Source: Sipunculus nudus (lineage: Eukaryota > Annelida > Sipuncula > Golfingiida > Sipunculidae). From it: a stretch of DNA of 64,000 bases. The position numbers and the translations under genes were made by a program. Below the pieces are notes generated by a model. The model was given only the letters and a program-made list of their open reading frames with translations, ran no database searches and was not told the DNA's origin. Position 1 is the stretch's first letter. Every line of letters begins with the position of its first letter. Of the stretch, positions 36,371-47,835 are shown piece by piece. Location of the stretch: contig CM049309.1 of the NCBI GenBank assembly GCA_026874595.1, forward strand, positions 19,033,576 to 19,097,575. Reading direction: 5' to 3'.

Positions 36371-37639
36371 CAGTTTGACTGGAGCAGCCTTCACATATAA
36401 TGCTGGTAATCTATTTCTTTGCATAAATGCAAGCCCAATCTTTGAACTTCCTGTGAGCAGGGTGCAGAAACAATCACTAGCCCTTAGAAAATAAATGGTG
36501 ACCCCAAACAAGGAAAACATATATAACTGCAAAAAAAGATTGTGCCTTTTTAACTTATTTAATATAAATACGTTGCTTTGGTGCTTTCACACAAAATATG
36601 GAAGCGCTACATGTTTTCAAAAATATCTGATAAAGACCATATTTTAAACTAGATAAATCAAAATATGTAACACTCTAAAATGATGTTCCCATACTCTCTC
36701 TGCTAATTTTAATGACCATTACTACTGTTGATTTTTATAAAATGTGAACATACTTCTTGTTGACCAAGAGAAATAGATTAAAAGGTTTATTTTCTAATCC
36801 TCTAAAGGATAATCCTAAACTGTGCCACCATTTTGACATCAAACATTTTTGCACAATTTTGAAACCAGAACATTTTCCAGGTTTGTACTCCATTTCTTAT
36901 ATTTTCTATATGTATATGACTGTAATTTTTCTTGCAATTTCATTTTTTGTCAAAATTTCTGGAGATACTCAAGAAAATGTATTTTTATTGTACAAAATTT
37001 CTGAAACATAAGCAAAGTCCATGAGTTAAAAAAGGTAATTTTTGCTTGATGGGTAAGTGACATCTGATAACGTGTTTTAATGATATACAAACTCTAAAAC
37101 AGGATTTGTGAAGTGCTTTTAGCTCGAAATAATCTAATAGGGGACTGTAAAGATTTCAGATAGACCATAAAAGTTTGAAGTTCAGGAAGCTTTCTTATCC
37201 TTCAGTACTGTGGGCCTTAAGGACAACTTGAATTTACAGCTGACTCAATCTGCTTCCAGAGGACAGATCTGCTGAAGTTGAGGGGAAGCCCAGACTCCAT
37301 TATTTTAAACGATGACCCCTACAGCAGCCTAGCTTGAGATGTTTATTGCGAGAATCACATTAACCAGTAATATATGTTGAGAATTCCAGAATTTATTTGT
37401 TGAAAATATCCAACACCTGTGTTATGAACTCCAGGGTATGATGATAAAACATTAATTATAACTACCGCTAAAGTATTAAGTTTCATAAAATCTTGTAACT
37501 ACCAATGATTTATCCATTTAAAGTCACCTTATTTTGGCATTGCTAATGAGACTACTTATTGTATTCCTTTATATATTTATTCATTATTAAACACCTCAAT
37601 ATCAATATTCACAAAGTAATATCATGTATTCAATGGTGT
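36371..37639. other. Non-coding DNA
   Basis: AT-rich unique sequence. About 37190-37340 is moderately GC-richer. No ORF with a recognisable product. Confidence 0.5.
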
Positions 37640-38100
37640 AACTGGTTGCATTTATCAATTAAATGAAGACTCCCAGCTAATTAGGGAGCGCATCTGTTCT
37701 GGCTAGCGGTCTAGTATGGGCTGCCCCTATTAGAATGGGGTAAGCAATTGTGAAAACCTTTTGTCCTTTCCCAGCTGTGGGTGTCATAATTAGTACATTT
37801 CAGCTCATGAGCCAATTAACAATTTCACAATTCCCATCCAATGCCTCTTCACCTAGCGAAAGCATCTGCAGGTTTGTGCCTTCAAGCCCTGTAGTTGTCA
37901 CAATGCATTTTGCCTATACAGCCATCAAGACGTCTCATGAAGCATGGCCATGTTTTGTCCGTGTGCATGCTTGCACAAAGTGATGTTAAAAACACACAGC
38001 AGCTCATCAAACGAGAAAATGCCCAAGTGCAAACGAGTTAATTAAAGTAATGACACCTGCCTCAGAAGAAAAGAGGTCGTTTTAGGACTTGTTATTTTCC
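37640..38100. other. Candidate regulatory block with inverted repeat
   Basis: High complexity with many homeodomain-like cores (GCTAATTAGG, ATAATTAG, CAATTAAC, GTTAATTAAAG). AATTGTGAAA at 37746-37755 has its exact reverse complement TTTCACAATT at 37823-37832. The 77-codon plus ORF inside is unrecognisable. The best explanation is a developmental enhancer-like element, by inference. Confidence 0.4.
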
Positions 38101-38991
38101 ATCGGAACTTGCACACCCTTGTGGCCCAGTAGAAATTAATGTGGGGGTAAGGTCACCCACGCTGGCTTTCAGTTTAAAAGGAGAAATTTCTGACTCATTA
38201 ACCATCCAGTAAAAGTTTGTCCAATGATCTCCTGTAGAAAGAGGCATCAAACAGCAGATGGACTTGTCAACCCAGAAACAAACAAAACACATTATTGGAC
38301 TTGCTATAAATTCTTATATATATAAAGTGATGTCTACATATTTCATGCCCATCATCAGCAAAAAAACAATTTTTTTTTCCTGATTGCAGGCGGACAAGCA
38401 CACCATTGTCAAAAGCAGAAGAAAAGCAGGCCTGGAAATACTGAAAAATTATAGGACAATGAAGGAAAATAGAAGTTAAGAAGTTCGAAACAGAAAAGTA
38501 GGACTAAACGAAAGATATAAACATTATAAAATCACACAGGGTCTTGATGAACAAATGTGAAATCGAAAAAAAGTGATATACTATTGTTATGGAGTAGGAA
38601 AGTGCATATTTGTGACTTGAAATATATTTAAAGGAATATTTCAATATTTCATTAATTAAGATCTGAAAATTTACTTCAGAAACAAATGAAGATCAATTAT
38701 GGTTTCAGTCTGTTCTGACATTCAGACAGAGCCAAAGAATTTTTAATGGTCACCAGACAACCGAGTATCTAATGGTAATTCAGTATGTTTGTAGAGCCTA
38801 AATGTACTCTCAAAAATTAGCTCTAAATTGGTTTCTATGATGAGGCAGGCAGATTATGTTTATACGAGTCTGTAAATAGGACTTGCAGGTCAGTCTATAA
38901 CAGAATGCATGTCAGGTCAGACTTGGGATTTTCCAGATTACTTTCAACCAATAGATTCTTGTAAAACTTATAAAGTCAACTCTGATTTAAT
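38101..38991. other. Non-coding DNA with purine-rich tract
   Basis: Unique. About 38380-38580 is A/G-rich and T-poor on the plus strand, like 18300-18860. No gene is supported. Confidence 0.45.
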
Positions 38992-39345
38992 TGTGACCTA
39001 CTTTGGGTCATCCAATAAGGTTTAGCTTTTATGACGAAATGCAGAAATATGGATATGTAAGTCTCATATGTCACGTGAAAGCTTTGTAACAAAACTATCT
39101 GTAGTGCGCGCTTTGAGGGAGGCTGGGCGGCTCTCTCAGAGAGAGAGACTGTTCCAGACCGCTTGCAATTGAATAAAGTATTCTATTATCAAACTGGTCT
39201 TGGAACATTGTCTGCCACGCTCACCAGCAACCGTATGTGATACAGGTGGGGACATCCCCAACCCCACATCTGTATCATTATGGTGGAGACCGGGTCCCGT
39301 ATCATTATGGTGGAGACCGGGTCTCTTATCACTATTTAGTACACA
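38992..39345 (+). mobile_element. LTR-like remnant
   Basis: A compact segment starting TGTGACCTACTTTGGG, with a GC-rich middle (GTGCGCGCTTTGAGGGAGGC), a short hairpin (CTCTCTCAGAGAGAGAG), an AATAAA signal near 39172 and then a 28-bp direct repeat (TATCATTATGGTGGAGACCG at 39272 and 39300). The second half of that repeat, TGGTGGAGACCGGG, begins with TGG as primer-binding sites often do. The order resembles U3-R-U5 plus primer site of an LTR retrotransposon, but no gag or pol follows. The boundaries are inferred. Confidence 0.35.
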
Positions 39346-40289
39346 TTTAAAAAAAAAATACATGGCATTTGATTTGTACCTACAAAAAAAAATCATTTTA
39401 CTTAAAACAACAAAAAGACATTTATTCACACCATTTTGACACTGCATGTTACAGTTCAAAAGAAAATGTAGGAAAAAGTAGGATTTTTCAAGAAAAAGTA
39501 GGAAATAGGACTGAGACAAAAAAAAATTGAAAAGTAAGATCACCTGACAGCTTGAGACTGAATATCTTTTATAATTTAACAGTTTACTTTTTTAAATCTT
39601 ATTTTCCTTCACTGCAACACTTCTTTTTCACTGTCTGGCTTTATCCATCTAAGAGTCTTTTCAAGTATCTTTCTCCACTTTGCACAAAGGACTAATTGAG
39701 CAAAACAAACATGTATGCAACATATGTAAATCTCTGTTTCTTTTCCTTCAGAAAACCATGCACAAAAATTAAACTAACTGTGACATTACACCTTGTGTGC
39801 TATCATCCAACACCTGATGTAACAACATGATATATAAAAGAAACTTAATTATGTAAATCTAACTTTAACCAAATTATGTAAATCAAACTTAAGGACCCAC
39901 AAATGTAGTTTCATGACTCCATGGGAACAGGGGTCCTTCCCTCAGTTTTCCCAAATATAATCTTAATCATGATCAATTTGTCAATGACCAAGATAAAAAT
40001 TGATTAAAAGTGCAAATCTCTATAAATAAGACCAGAAACACATATAAATATTTATTTTACTCTCAGTGTTTAACATGAATATGTGACTGTTTTAAAATCA
40101 ATCAATATTCATGAAAATTTCTCTTCTTGTTATTTCAATAACATGATCAAATGCTTACAAAGCTCAATTAGTGTTTACTTTCCAGAAAAGCTGGTCAGAA
40201 AGCCAGCGTGGGTGCAAATGTCAGTTCTGATCAGAATGAAAATTAATACCAATTCCCTACAAATGACTACTAATATCCAGAGTCAGTGA
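39346..40289. other. Non-coding DNA, nothing specific seen
   Basis: AT-rich unique sequence. Short ORFs on both strands lack any recognisable feature. Confidence 0.5.
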
Positions 40290-40780
40290 CCCTATCAGGT
40301 CCTGAAAGAGCATGACATCGAATACAAACACCAGCATGTGGACAGTCAGATCAGGCATGACCTCCTTGACCTTAATTATTATTCATGAATCGCTCGCATG
40401 ACAGTATTCATAACTGGATTCATTGGAACAACTTCTCACCATGCACCCACACTGATGGCCTTGCATTGTAAAACTCAGTGAAATATTGACCAAGCGCTGA
40501 TCCTAATTTGGTCACTGCAGCGCATGCGGTAATCCCTGTCCCTCTCCAAGGAAACTCATTCTGATCTAAATCTTGTCAGGCCATTTGTCAATGTGGCAGC
40601 ACCAAAGGCCAATGTTGATCTATCTTTATTGTTGCCTTTTGAGAATACCATCTGCAAGTGTTAACAATCAGGTCCAGTGTCCTGCCAAGGATCCACGACA
40701 CCCTGTTACTGACACGTGGCGTTCAATGCATCATCACTCACACCACACCAAGACCCACATTACCGTTTGTTCCTCAGATT
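40290..40780. other. Candidate regulatory block
   Basis: High-complexity sequence containing TTAATTATTATTCATGAATC, GTCACTGCAGCGCATGCGG and other non-repetitive GC-richer stretches. Likely conserved non-coding DNA by appearance only. Confidence 0.35.
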
Positions 40781-41419
40781 TGTCTATTTAACCCTTTCAT
40801 GGTCTAAGTATGGTTGATTTATGAATAAATGCTAAGTAGCACTGACACAAGATCTATGAATTGTGCTGAATATAGCACAGATAAAAAAGGGTTCACAAAC
40901 TTATTTCAAATATTAAACATATATAACTCAGAAATATAAAAAAATTTTAAAATAAAATATAATAAAACTAAAATATTAGGTTTATTTTTGTATGTATACA
41001 TGTATACTGTGTTTTGCTTTGTACATTTAACTATGAAAGTTAATAAGCTAGTTTCTCAGTCTAGGTCACCCGAAAAGAGAATTTATTGCCTTTATCCTAA
41101 AATAGCAGTTGCATAGACAGACTTGTTTGATGGTAACTGTTTTAAAGCTAAACTCTAATGTTTAAAATCTTGTGTGTTAACTACAGGAGGAGACAGAGTT
41201 TGAAATGTTATCAAATCTGGTCTTTGTTGAAAGCATGATGATGAACACAGGTTTTGACATGGGTAATCTAGCCCTGTCCTCCTCCATGACTTCTGGTCAG
41301 TGTTTGAAAGTTAATAATAAATATATGTTTCTGAATTAACTTTTGACCATGAATTTTGACATTATCATTCACTTGTTTTGGCACTTTCTGGCAAAACTAT
41401 AGAACAAGCACAGAAACAT
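40781..41419. other. Non-coding DNA, nothing specific seen
   Basis: AT-rich unique sequence without repeats or ORFs of note. Confidence 0.5.
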
Positions 41420-41720
41420 GCAGCATGAAAGAAAGTTCCTCTTCGGAGGCTTGCCATTCATATTTCTGGCCCAATCTTTCTTGGCACCTTTAACTCCGTG
41501 CATCAATGAATGTCCCTCTGGTTACTACGGTGATGTATCACAGCATGACCCACCCAGACAATGGCTCTGACATCCTCCTGCCCGCATCCCCTCCATCATG
41601 CCAAAGAAGCTGGTTGCCATGACGATGCATCCACAGAATCCAGCAAGAAGCAAGTTTGAGCTCTTGCAGGAGTTGCCGTCTTCTTCGCTCAGACTACCCA
41701 TTAAGTAGGCTTGTATCCTA
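41420..41720. other. Candidate regulatory block with RFX-like half-sites
   Basis: GC-rich, complex block. GGTTGCCATGACGATGC (41612-41628) and GTTACTACGGTGATG (41521-41535) each keep one half of an X-box but not the other. No open frame is convincing. Confidence 0.35.
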
Positions 41721-42574
41721 AGGTCTGTACTAAATATAGAATGAAAGATGCCACTATTAGCAGTGACGGTGCGTGCTCAAAAATTGGAAGCAAGGTTCCA
41801 TTAAAAATGCATTACATGCTTGATTGCATTTATTATAACGCACTATAGGAATCCCTTAGGACTTGACAGGGTGAACGTAAAGTTAACGCGATTTTAAAGC
41901 CAGATGGTCAGATGCACATCCAGGCTATGGTTTTTAAATGATCTGTATAATTCGAGATGTAAATTCTCTAAAAAATTCTCTCTAAAAACTCTCAAAAGCC
42001 CGCCTTTGAATCTCCTGAAATTTGTTTTGAATTTATTTCACACTGGAAGCCAATATCTCAACCCATATGTTTTTACAAAGGTAATCTACCTGATTCAGGA
42101 ACACCTGCTGAGATTGAGGTGGGCAGGGTTTTACTTATGCAAATTAGCTAGCGAGGTACCTGTCATATCCCAGCTGGCAGTAACGGGATCAGTCCTTATA
42201 AACCCTTAGTGTCAGAAGCTTCTTAACGTCAAATGCTACTTGACGTTGTCATTCACACCTGCCACCAAAAACAGCTGCTATCGAATACGATACCTCACTG
42301 CGGTTGCCATACACAGACATAAAAATGTAACTGGTGATGTCTTTATTCCCATCTGAGTAATGGTATAACTCTGCAGGTTCAGAAAGGTTATCTCATCTTC
42401 TGAATCCAGCAGAGCAGATGAAAGCTCCTGCACCATATCAGATTACATTCACTTTTCATTATATGATCAATAAAGACATCAATAGCAGGTGTTGGGGAAG
42501 AGGTGCTGTCTATATTCATCTCATGAGCAAAAGATAGAACACTTACACTAGTTTTATACAACTGTCAAAACTAT
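41721..42574. other. Non-coding DNA
   Basis: Unique sequence with a moderately complex part at 42080-42330. The 101-codon plus ORF at 41904-42209 is unrecognisable. Confidence 0.45.
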
Positions 42575-42935
42575 ATATATATATACTGTGGTTACCTTTT
42601 TATTCACGAGGGTTTCAAATTTGCAATAATCATGAAGAGAAATTAATGTGAAAATAAAACCTATGGGATTCATCATTGAAGACAAATTTGAAAATTTAAA
42701 GGCTGACATTATGAATAATGTTTGATCACTGATTGATATTTTATATGATATCATATCTTTCCAAATGTCTTTCCAATTTTATATATTGTGTTAATAAGAT
42801 TTTTTGCACATAATATTGATATAATTTATTCACATGGTAATGGTTATAATGTGGTCTTTGTGCTCAATGTGGTTAATTGTTTTGTAAGATCGCAAAAATT
42901 AAACCCTTGTGAAACAATGAAAAAGTGAAAATCAT
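42575..42935. mobile_element. MITE-like element with TACTGTGG end
   Basis: Starts TATACTGTGGTTACC then TTTTATTCACGAGGGTTTC. Toward the other end it has CGCAAAAATTAAACCCTTG and GTGAAACAATGAAAAAGTG. Blocks of the type TATTCGTGGGGGTTT and its inverse CGAAAATTAAACCC flank a widespread short element type in mollusc genomes. A possible diverged relative starts TACTGTGAATTCTGC near 51339. No clear target duplication is seen. Confidence 0.4.
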
Positions 42936-43689
42936 GAAATTTCAACCCCGTCAATATGAAGCCAACCCCAATATTGAAAAACTCATCAAAATATCACAGG
43001 GAAAATTCTAACACTTTCAAACAGACCTAAAAAATTACGGACATTTTTTTCAAGACAATATTAAACTTATTATGGACTTGACCACTTTTAAAACAAGGTT
43101 TTCAATGAGCAATCAAAAATTAAATTGTGACATCGGTGAAATGTACACCAATTTCAATCAAAATCATAAATCAATTCCAGGATTTTATTATGGATAAGTC
43201 AATGGCGGATCAGAGGAGACAGTATATTTAAAGAGGATGAGGGTAACTACTGCAGTTGACTTCATATTCTTGAAGCTGAAATTTTGCTATTTCTTCATTT
43301 TGAATGTTTTTGCAAGGGTTTCATTTACATGATCTTACCAGAACATATAAAATCTTTGTGCAGCAGGATTTGCATGTCTCTATTATAAATTACAAATATG
43401 ATTATACAGTGCCTCATTCACTTCTGTTAATCTTTATATCACTGTCATAATGTTATGACTTGTGTCACTGTCAGTCAATACCCACTAATTACTGCATGTT
43501 TTGACCAAAAAAAATGCATATATATGACCCACTGATAAATGAACAGTAAAAGTAGGCAGTGGGTCTCTTTTTACAAGGTCAGATACATAGATACATATTA
43601 ACAGATCATACTTATCATTTAAGGTATACAGTATATAAATATCATTACCAGGTTTAATCCATAAGACTTTATACCTGAACTTTTGAACC
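42936..43689. other. Non-coding DNA, nothing specific seen
   Basis: AT-rich unique sequence without identifiable elements. Confidence 0.5.
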
Positions 43690-44110
43690 TGGGCCTGACG
43701 GTAGGGGCTGTTAAACATCATGCTATGAGCCATGCAGGGACACCTCAAATGTTACATTAACTATCTCCACTCGCTCCATTACCCATGGGCCTAGCGCTCA
43801 GGGAGTGTTCATTTTCCACCGCTGTGCCTCCCCATCAGCTACATCAAGCACTGCCCTACATCTTATAGCCTCGGATAACAGAGACCATCAAGGGGATACC
43901 CATGATATAAATCAGGGACTGATCTTGTCAAACTGTGCTAAATGTCACAGAGACCACACGTAAGCCAGGTTACGTTAGCGAAAATGACCTTACGCAGGCA
44001 GACAGCCTCTGGGCCATACATTTCTAAAGTGTATTCTTCAGAAGCGCGGGTGTTTTTTCCTTCGACTTAACTTGAAAATCAGACATGATTAAGAATCGCA
44101 GGCACTGGCT
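43690..44110. other. Candidate regulatory block
   Basis: GC-rich, complex block with stretches such as TTACCCATGGGCCTAGCGCT (43780-43799) and GGTTACGTTAGCG (43969-43981), and no coding frame. Candidate conserved non-coding element. Confidence 0.35.
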
Positions 44111-45130
44111 CTTGACTACCCTTTCAGCCTCTGACATTTCCACAGATCTCTGGTATAAACCAATTTATGGAAATCTAAGCTTCCAATATGGAGGGATATA
44201 CTACACAATGAGTTTGATGAAGACCCGGGATAACGAAAAAATGTAGACGGAGCACCCCTACTCAAGTAGAAAACCAATGCTTTGGAATTTAAAGACCTTT
44301 TTACCAATGCATTGAGGTTTACGAAATAATCAATTACAGCATTAGCTGAAATATAAAAAGTAAATTTGACATTCAACCTCTAAACCAAATTACAATGTCA
44401 GTGACAGCCTGAATCCATGTTGGTCTCACCAGACTCACAAAAAGCCAATCCTGAATCCGAGACGGTCTTGATCAATTCTTGTGGCTAAACCCATTATGCA
44501 AGGGTTGACTGTTCCATGTGAAGTACTGTATCACCCCATTTTTCTGCCACCCATTCATTCACAAATACAATTAAACCCACATCATGTCAAATCCCAATTT
44601 CAGTCTACTTAACTTTGATCTGGGTCATTCGCCAAACTAGATTGCAATTTATCAACAATCTCTTCGAACAAAATATGTGATCAGGGTTGGGGTAAAATGT
44701 GGTATATTTAAATGCAAGTGTTACAATCATATGAAACATCTGCAAATGTGATTAAATATAAAAAATTACCAAAGTGCTAAGAAATATCATGGGGAAAAAA
44801 GTACTAATCATTATGAAAACACAAATTTAAATTGAAAACACAAATGCACTTACAAATGCATTTCCATCCTTTTTGGTTAAATAACTCAGGACTCAGTTTT
44901 ACCTAAAATTTATTGATATAATTTACTGCAAGTTGGACATTCATGATCAACTCCCCAAATCAATAGAACATTACTGAGAAAGTGAATCTGCAATATGTTT
45001 CAAAATAATAATGTCTTTAAGACTATCAATCAGTTGACAATCAAATGTTTTCATACACAGAATATAAATGTAAAACAAGACTTACTGGTAGCCAGAGCTG
45101 CATTAAAATTGACAATTTTAAAATCCTAAT
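44111..45130. other. Non-coding DNA
   Basis: Unique, becoming AT-rich toward the right. The minus-strand ORF of 86 codons at 44116-44376 is unrecognisable. Confidence 0.45.
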
Positions 45131-45210
45131 GTGATAGTTGGTGCATCTGTCTATCAATTCAGCTTCATTCATATAAGCCTGGGTTCAAACTTGAAATCAT
45201 GTCATTTTTT
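45131..45210 (+). mobile_element. tRNA-derived SINE head
   Basis: GATAGTTGGTGCATCTGTC resembles a box A with D-arm, and GCCTGGGTTCAAACTTG holds a good box B (GGTTCAAAC). Spacing between the two is tRNA-like. Downstream sequence lacks a tRNA 3' half that pairs well, so a SINE is preferred to a tRNA gene. Confidence 0.45.
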
Positions 45211-45512
45211 TTATTTCTATCAATTCAACAAAAACACAATTATCATGATTTCCCCATCAATTCCAATTTTAATTCCAATCCCATTCAAAATTCATCCCCA
45301 GGATCTGCAGGAGAAGCAAAATGCTATATAGTATGTATAGTAATATATCATCGTAACAAATTAGGAAATCTGTTATTTGCCTTTTTTATTCATATTGCGA
45401 GAAATGTGCAAAGGGTAGGAAAAACAAAAGACAAAAGTACATGTAATATGTATATAATATATGATTTGATTATAAATATAATCTGAACGATGTAAGAACA
45501 CCTATTCAATTT

Positions 45513-45574
45513 CTGTTGGCTCTGTCAAGAGCTGACACAATATCTGATGGCTCTGACAGGAGCTGACACATTGA
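45513..45574. repeat. 31-bp direct repeat with TALE-like cores
   Basis: Two adjacent copies start at 45513 and 45544 (CTGTTGGCTCTGTCAAGAG... and CTGATGGCTCTGACAGGAG...), each ending AGCTGACACA-like. Each copy carries TGTCA or TGACA cores of the kind bound by TALE homeodomain proteins, four in 62 bp. Confidence 0.6.
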
Positions 45575-45719
45575 AGCCTGGGAGAGCAGCTGATATTATA
45601 ATGAAAATATCCAATTAATTTGTTCAAGAAAGCCTGAACAAATTTTTTTTTCTAAAGCAAGGAAAATATTGCAGTGAAGATTATGAGAAGCCAACAAGAT
45701 AAGGTAAAGCTAAAACAGC

Positions 45720-45950
45720 TAGTTTTTTATTTTAGCTCCATCATGTTTTCTCGATAACTCATGGCTGAGCTAAGGTTTATAATCAATATTTACAGGTCTG
45801 ATGACACTCAACAATTTCATCGATCGCTGGACCTTGGCTGAAAATCAATATTAACATTTCTTACAAAAGCCTGCCATCACTTTATGGATAACTGATTGCT
45901 GAAGCTGGACAGTTAATCAACGTTAACGTTTCTGTTCATGGCTGGTCCCA
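45720..45950. repeat. Three degenerate copies of a 60-70 bp unit
   Basis: AATCAATATTTACAGGTCTG (45781), AATCAATATTAACATTTC (45844) and AATCAACGTTAACGTTTCTG (45915) are each preceded by a GATAACT- or CGATCGCT-like start and a GCTGAG/GCTGAA block. Spacing is about 62 and 72 bp. The copies are well diverged yet keep the same order of blocks. Confidence 0.45.
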
Positions 45951-46620
45951 GTAGTGAAATTGGCCTGGGCCAGACCATACCGGTAAGACTCTGCTCAAAG
46001 ATGGCCAGTGGGGAGCAGAGGACCTCCCTTGAATTTTACAGACAAACACTGTAGTACGCTTATTGATGAATAAATGCTGCCATATAATTAAACCATTGCT
46101 GAAGTCCATTAAGTAAAATAAGACCCTACTTAAACCAAAGATCAAGGGTTGTCGATGGTTACTTCTATCTATTATCTTGGTATTTGAAGTGTAGACAGGT
46201 GAACAAACGTTCCATTTCTCTGTACTCAACTGGAACCTAATTGCTACCTGGAGTATGAAAACACTTGGCCTGGTACAATCGATGAACAAAAGGTTGTACA
46301 AATATTCATGCAGGGTTTGATTACGACAGCTGGACCACCAGCAAACCTGCTCACCTAATCCGCTAGATCTCCTCAAGTGTTTCAATTGGGTTACCTGGGT
46401 ATATCTATAATCTGTAACTCTGATCTAAGCCAGCAGATTAGTTCATACACTTGAACTGTTGAGATCAAAGCCTGAGCTTCATTTACTAAATACATTTTCC
46501 GGAACATCAATACAAGTTTCAAAGAATGCTTTACGTTTATAAAATAGATGAAACCACAGCTGAGAAACTGACATGACTGCTGTCATCTGATGGTCTCAAA
46601 AATAGAAAAAAATATTAAAA
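45951..46620. other. Non-coding DNA with longest ORF of the window
   Basis: The minus-strand ORF at 45936-46385 is 149 codons, the longest here. Its protein shows no domain, repeat, signal peptide or membrane pattern I recognise, and there is no splice or promoter support. The DNA has the same complex texture as other candidate regulatory blocks. Chance is the likelier explanation. Confidence 0.45.
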
Positions 46621-46660
46621 ACAAGGGACCCATGGGTCATGGCGCTCAGCTGTTATATAT
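46621..46660 (+). mobile_element. Solo 5' head of mollusc-type element
   Basis: ACAAGGGACCCATGGGTCAT then GGCGCTCAGCTG. This matches the head of the element at 58165 (TGACCCATGGGTCATGACAC, CTCAGCTGAC). GACCCATGGGTC is a perfect 12-bp palindrome. The sequence after it does not continue as in the fuller elements, so this is a truncated copy. Confidence 0.6.
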
Positions 46661-47835
46661 GATAAAAAATATGATTTAGAAATGAGGCACATGCTTGTTT
46701 AGTGTGGAAATAAATAAAAGCTGTATTATGAGTTGTGGGTGTTTAGCTTATGTATGATTTTAATAGTATCTTTGGAGACAGGGAAGAGGATTGATTTCAT
46801 TCATTTTATTAACAAATGGAGTCCTATTGTCACACAGATTTTGACTTGGCCATATAACTCATAAGCAGAACATATAATATAAGAGTTTAACTATTTATTA
46901 AAAATAATTACAAAATGTCCCAAATATAATTTTTATTAAAAAAAGAGAATCGTATGATTTTTTAAAATAAAATACAACTGAAATGATTATTAAAATAATA
47001 TCAAAGAATATATTCATGAATGCATTTATGAATACATTCTGAAAGAATTTGCACTGGTATTCATATACTTTCATTTTTAACTGAATTCCCATTCCTATGC
47101 AAGAAATTTTATAATGGAGTACATATTCATATTGGTATTCAAATACATTTGCAAAGTATTCGCACCATGTCTGGTATTTATTCAGTTTTCACCAAACAAT
47201 GATGTTGAGAATCCAGAATATACAAAATTCACACACAGAAATAATGATCATAAGTACCTGGTTTTATGGCTTTTATTCATATTAAAAAAAAATAAATGTA
47301 TTATATTCATTTTGGACTAATTTCACATCAATGTAAACACTAGACACAGCAGGAGTCTAGATTAATATTATCAACTGCATTTTTGTCTATCATTAATTTC
47401 CTTCATATGATCCCTAATGATTAGTAATGAATAATATGATTTATTTTTGATCATTAAAATTGAACTGAAAAATACCATAGGTGACTGCATGGTGTTATTT
47501 AGAATACGTGACATTCTATCAATTGATACAAGATTCTTATATCATCAGTAACTGCAAGTTAATTTTCTGTTATTATCAACTAACAAATTCCTTTTCCATT
47601 TTACTTTAATTTGTTATTAAAAACCAATAAAAATTTATTAATTTATTGTTTATTGTTATGTTGTTAGTTAAAACTACTCGATGAGTTGGGTTGGACACCT
47701 GTATCAACTGTGGCAGGCTTTAAGCTGCCTGGCTGCCCCAGTGTATGCCTCGCGTCAAGCGTGCATAATTTGATGAAAGGTCAACAAGGTCTACATACAG
47801 GTGACTCAATAGGGGCTGGGGAGAGCTAAGGTCTG
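46661..47835. other. Non-coding DNA
   Basis: Strongly AT-rich to about 47650, then a complex GC-richer block at about 47660-47835 (CCTCGCGTCAAGCGTGCAT), a candidate regulatory element. No gene is supported. Confidence 0.45.

Noticed and set aside
45131-45210. Functional tRNA gene
   Set aside because: Box A and box B are tRNA-like, but acceptor and T stems do not pair well by eye. A SINE head is more likely.
45936-46385. 149-codon minus-strand ORF, the longest in the window
   Set aside because: The protein has no recognisable domain, signal or repeat, no splice or promoter context supports it, and a frame of this length is expected by chance in 64 kb of six-frame sequence.
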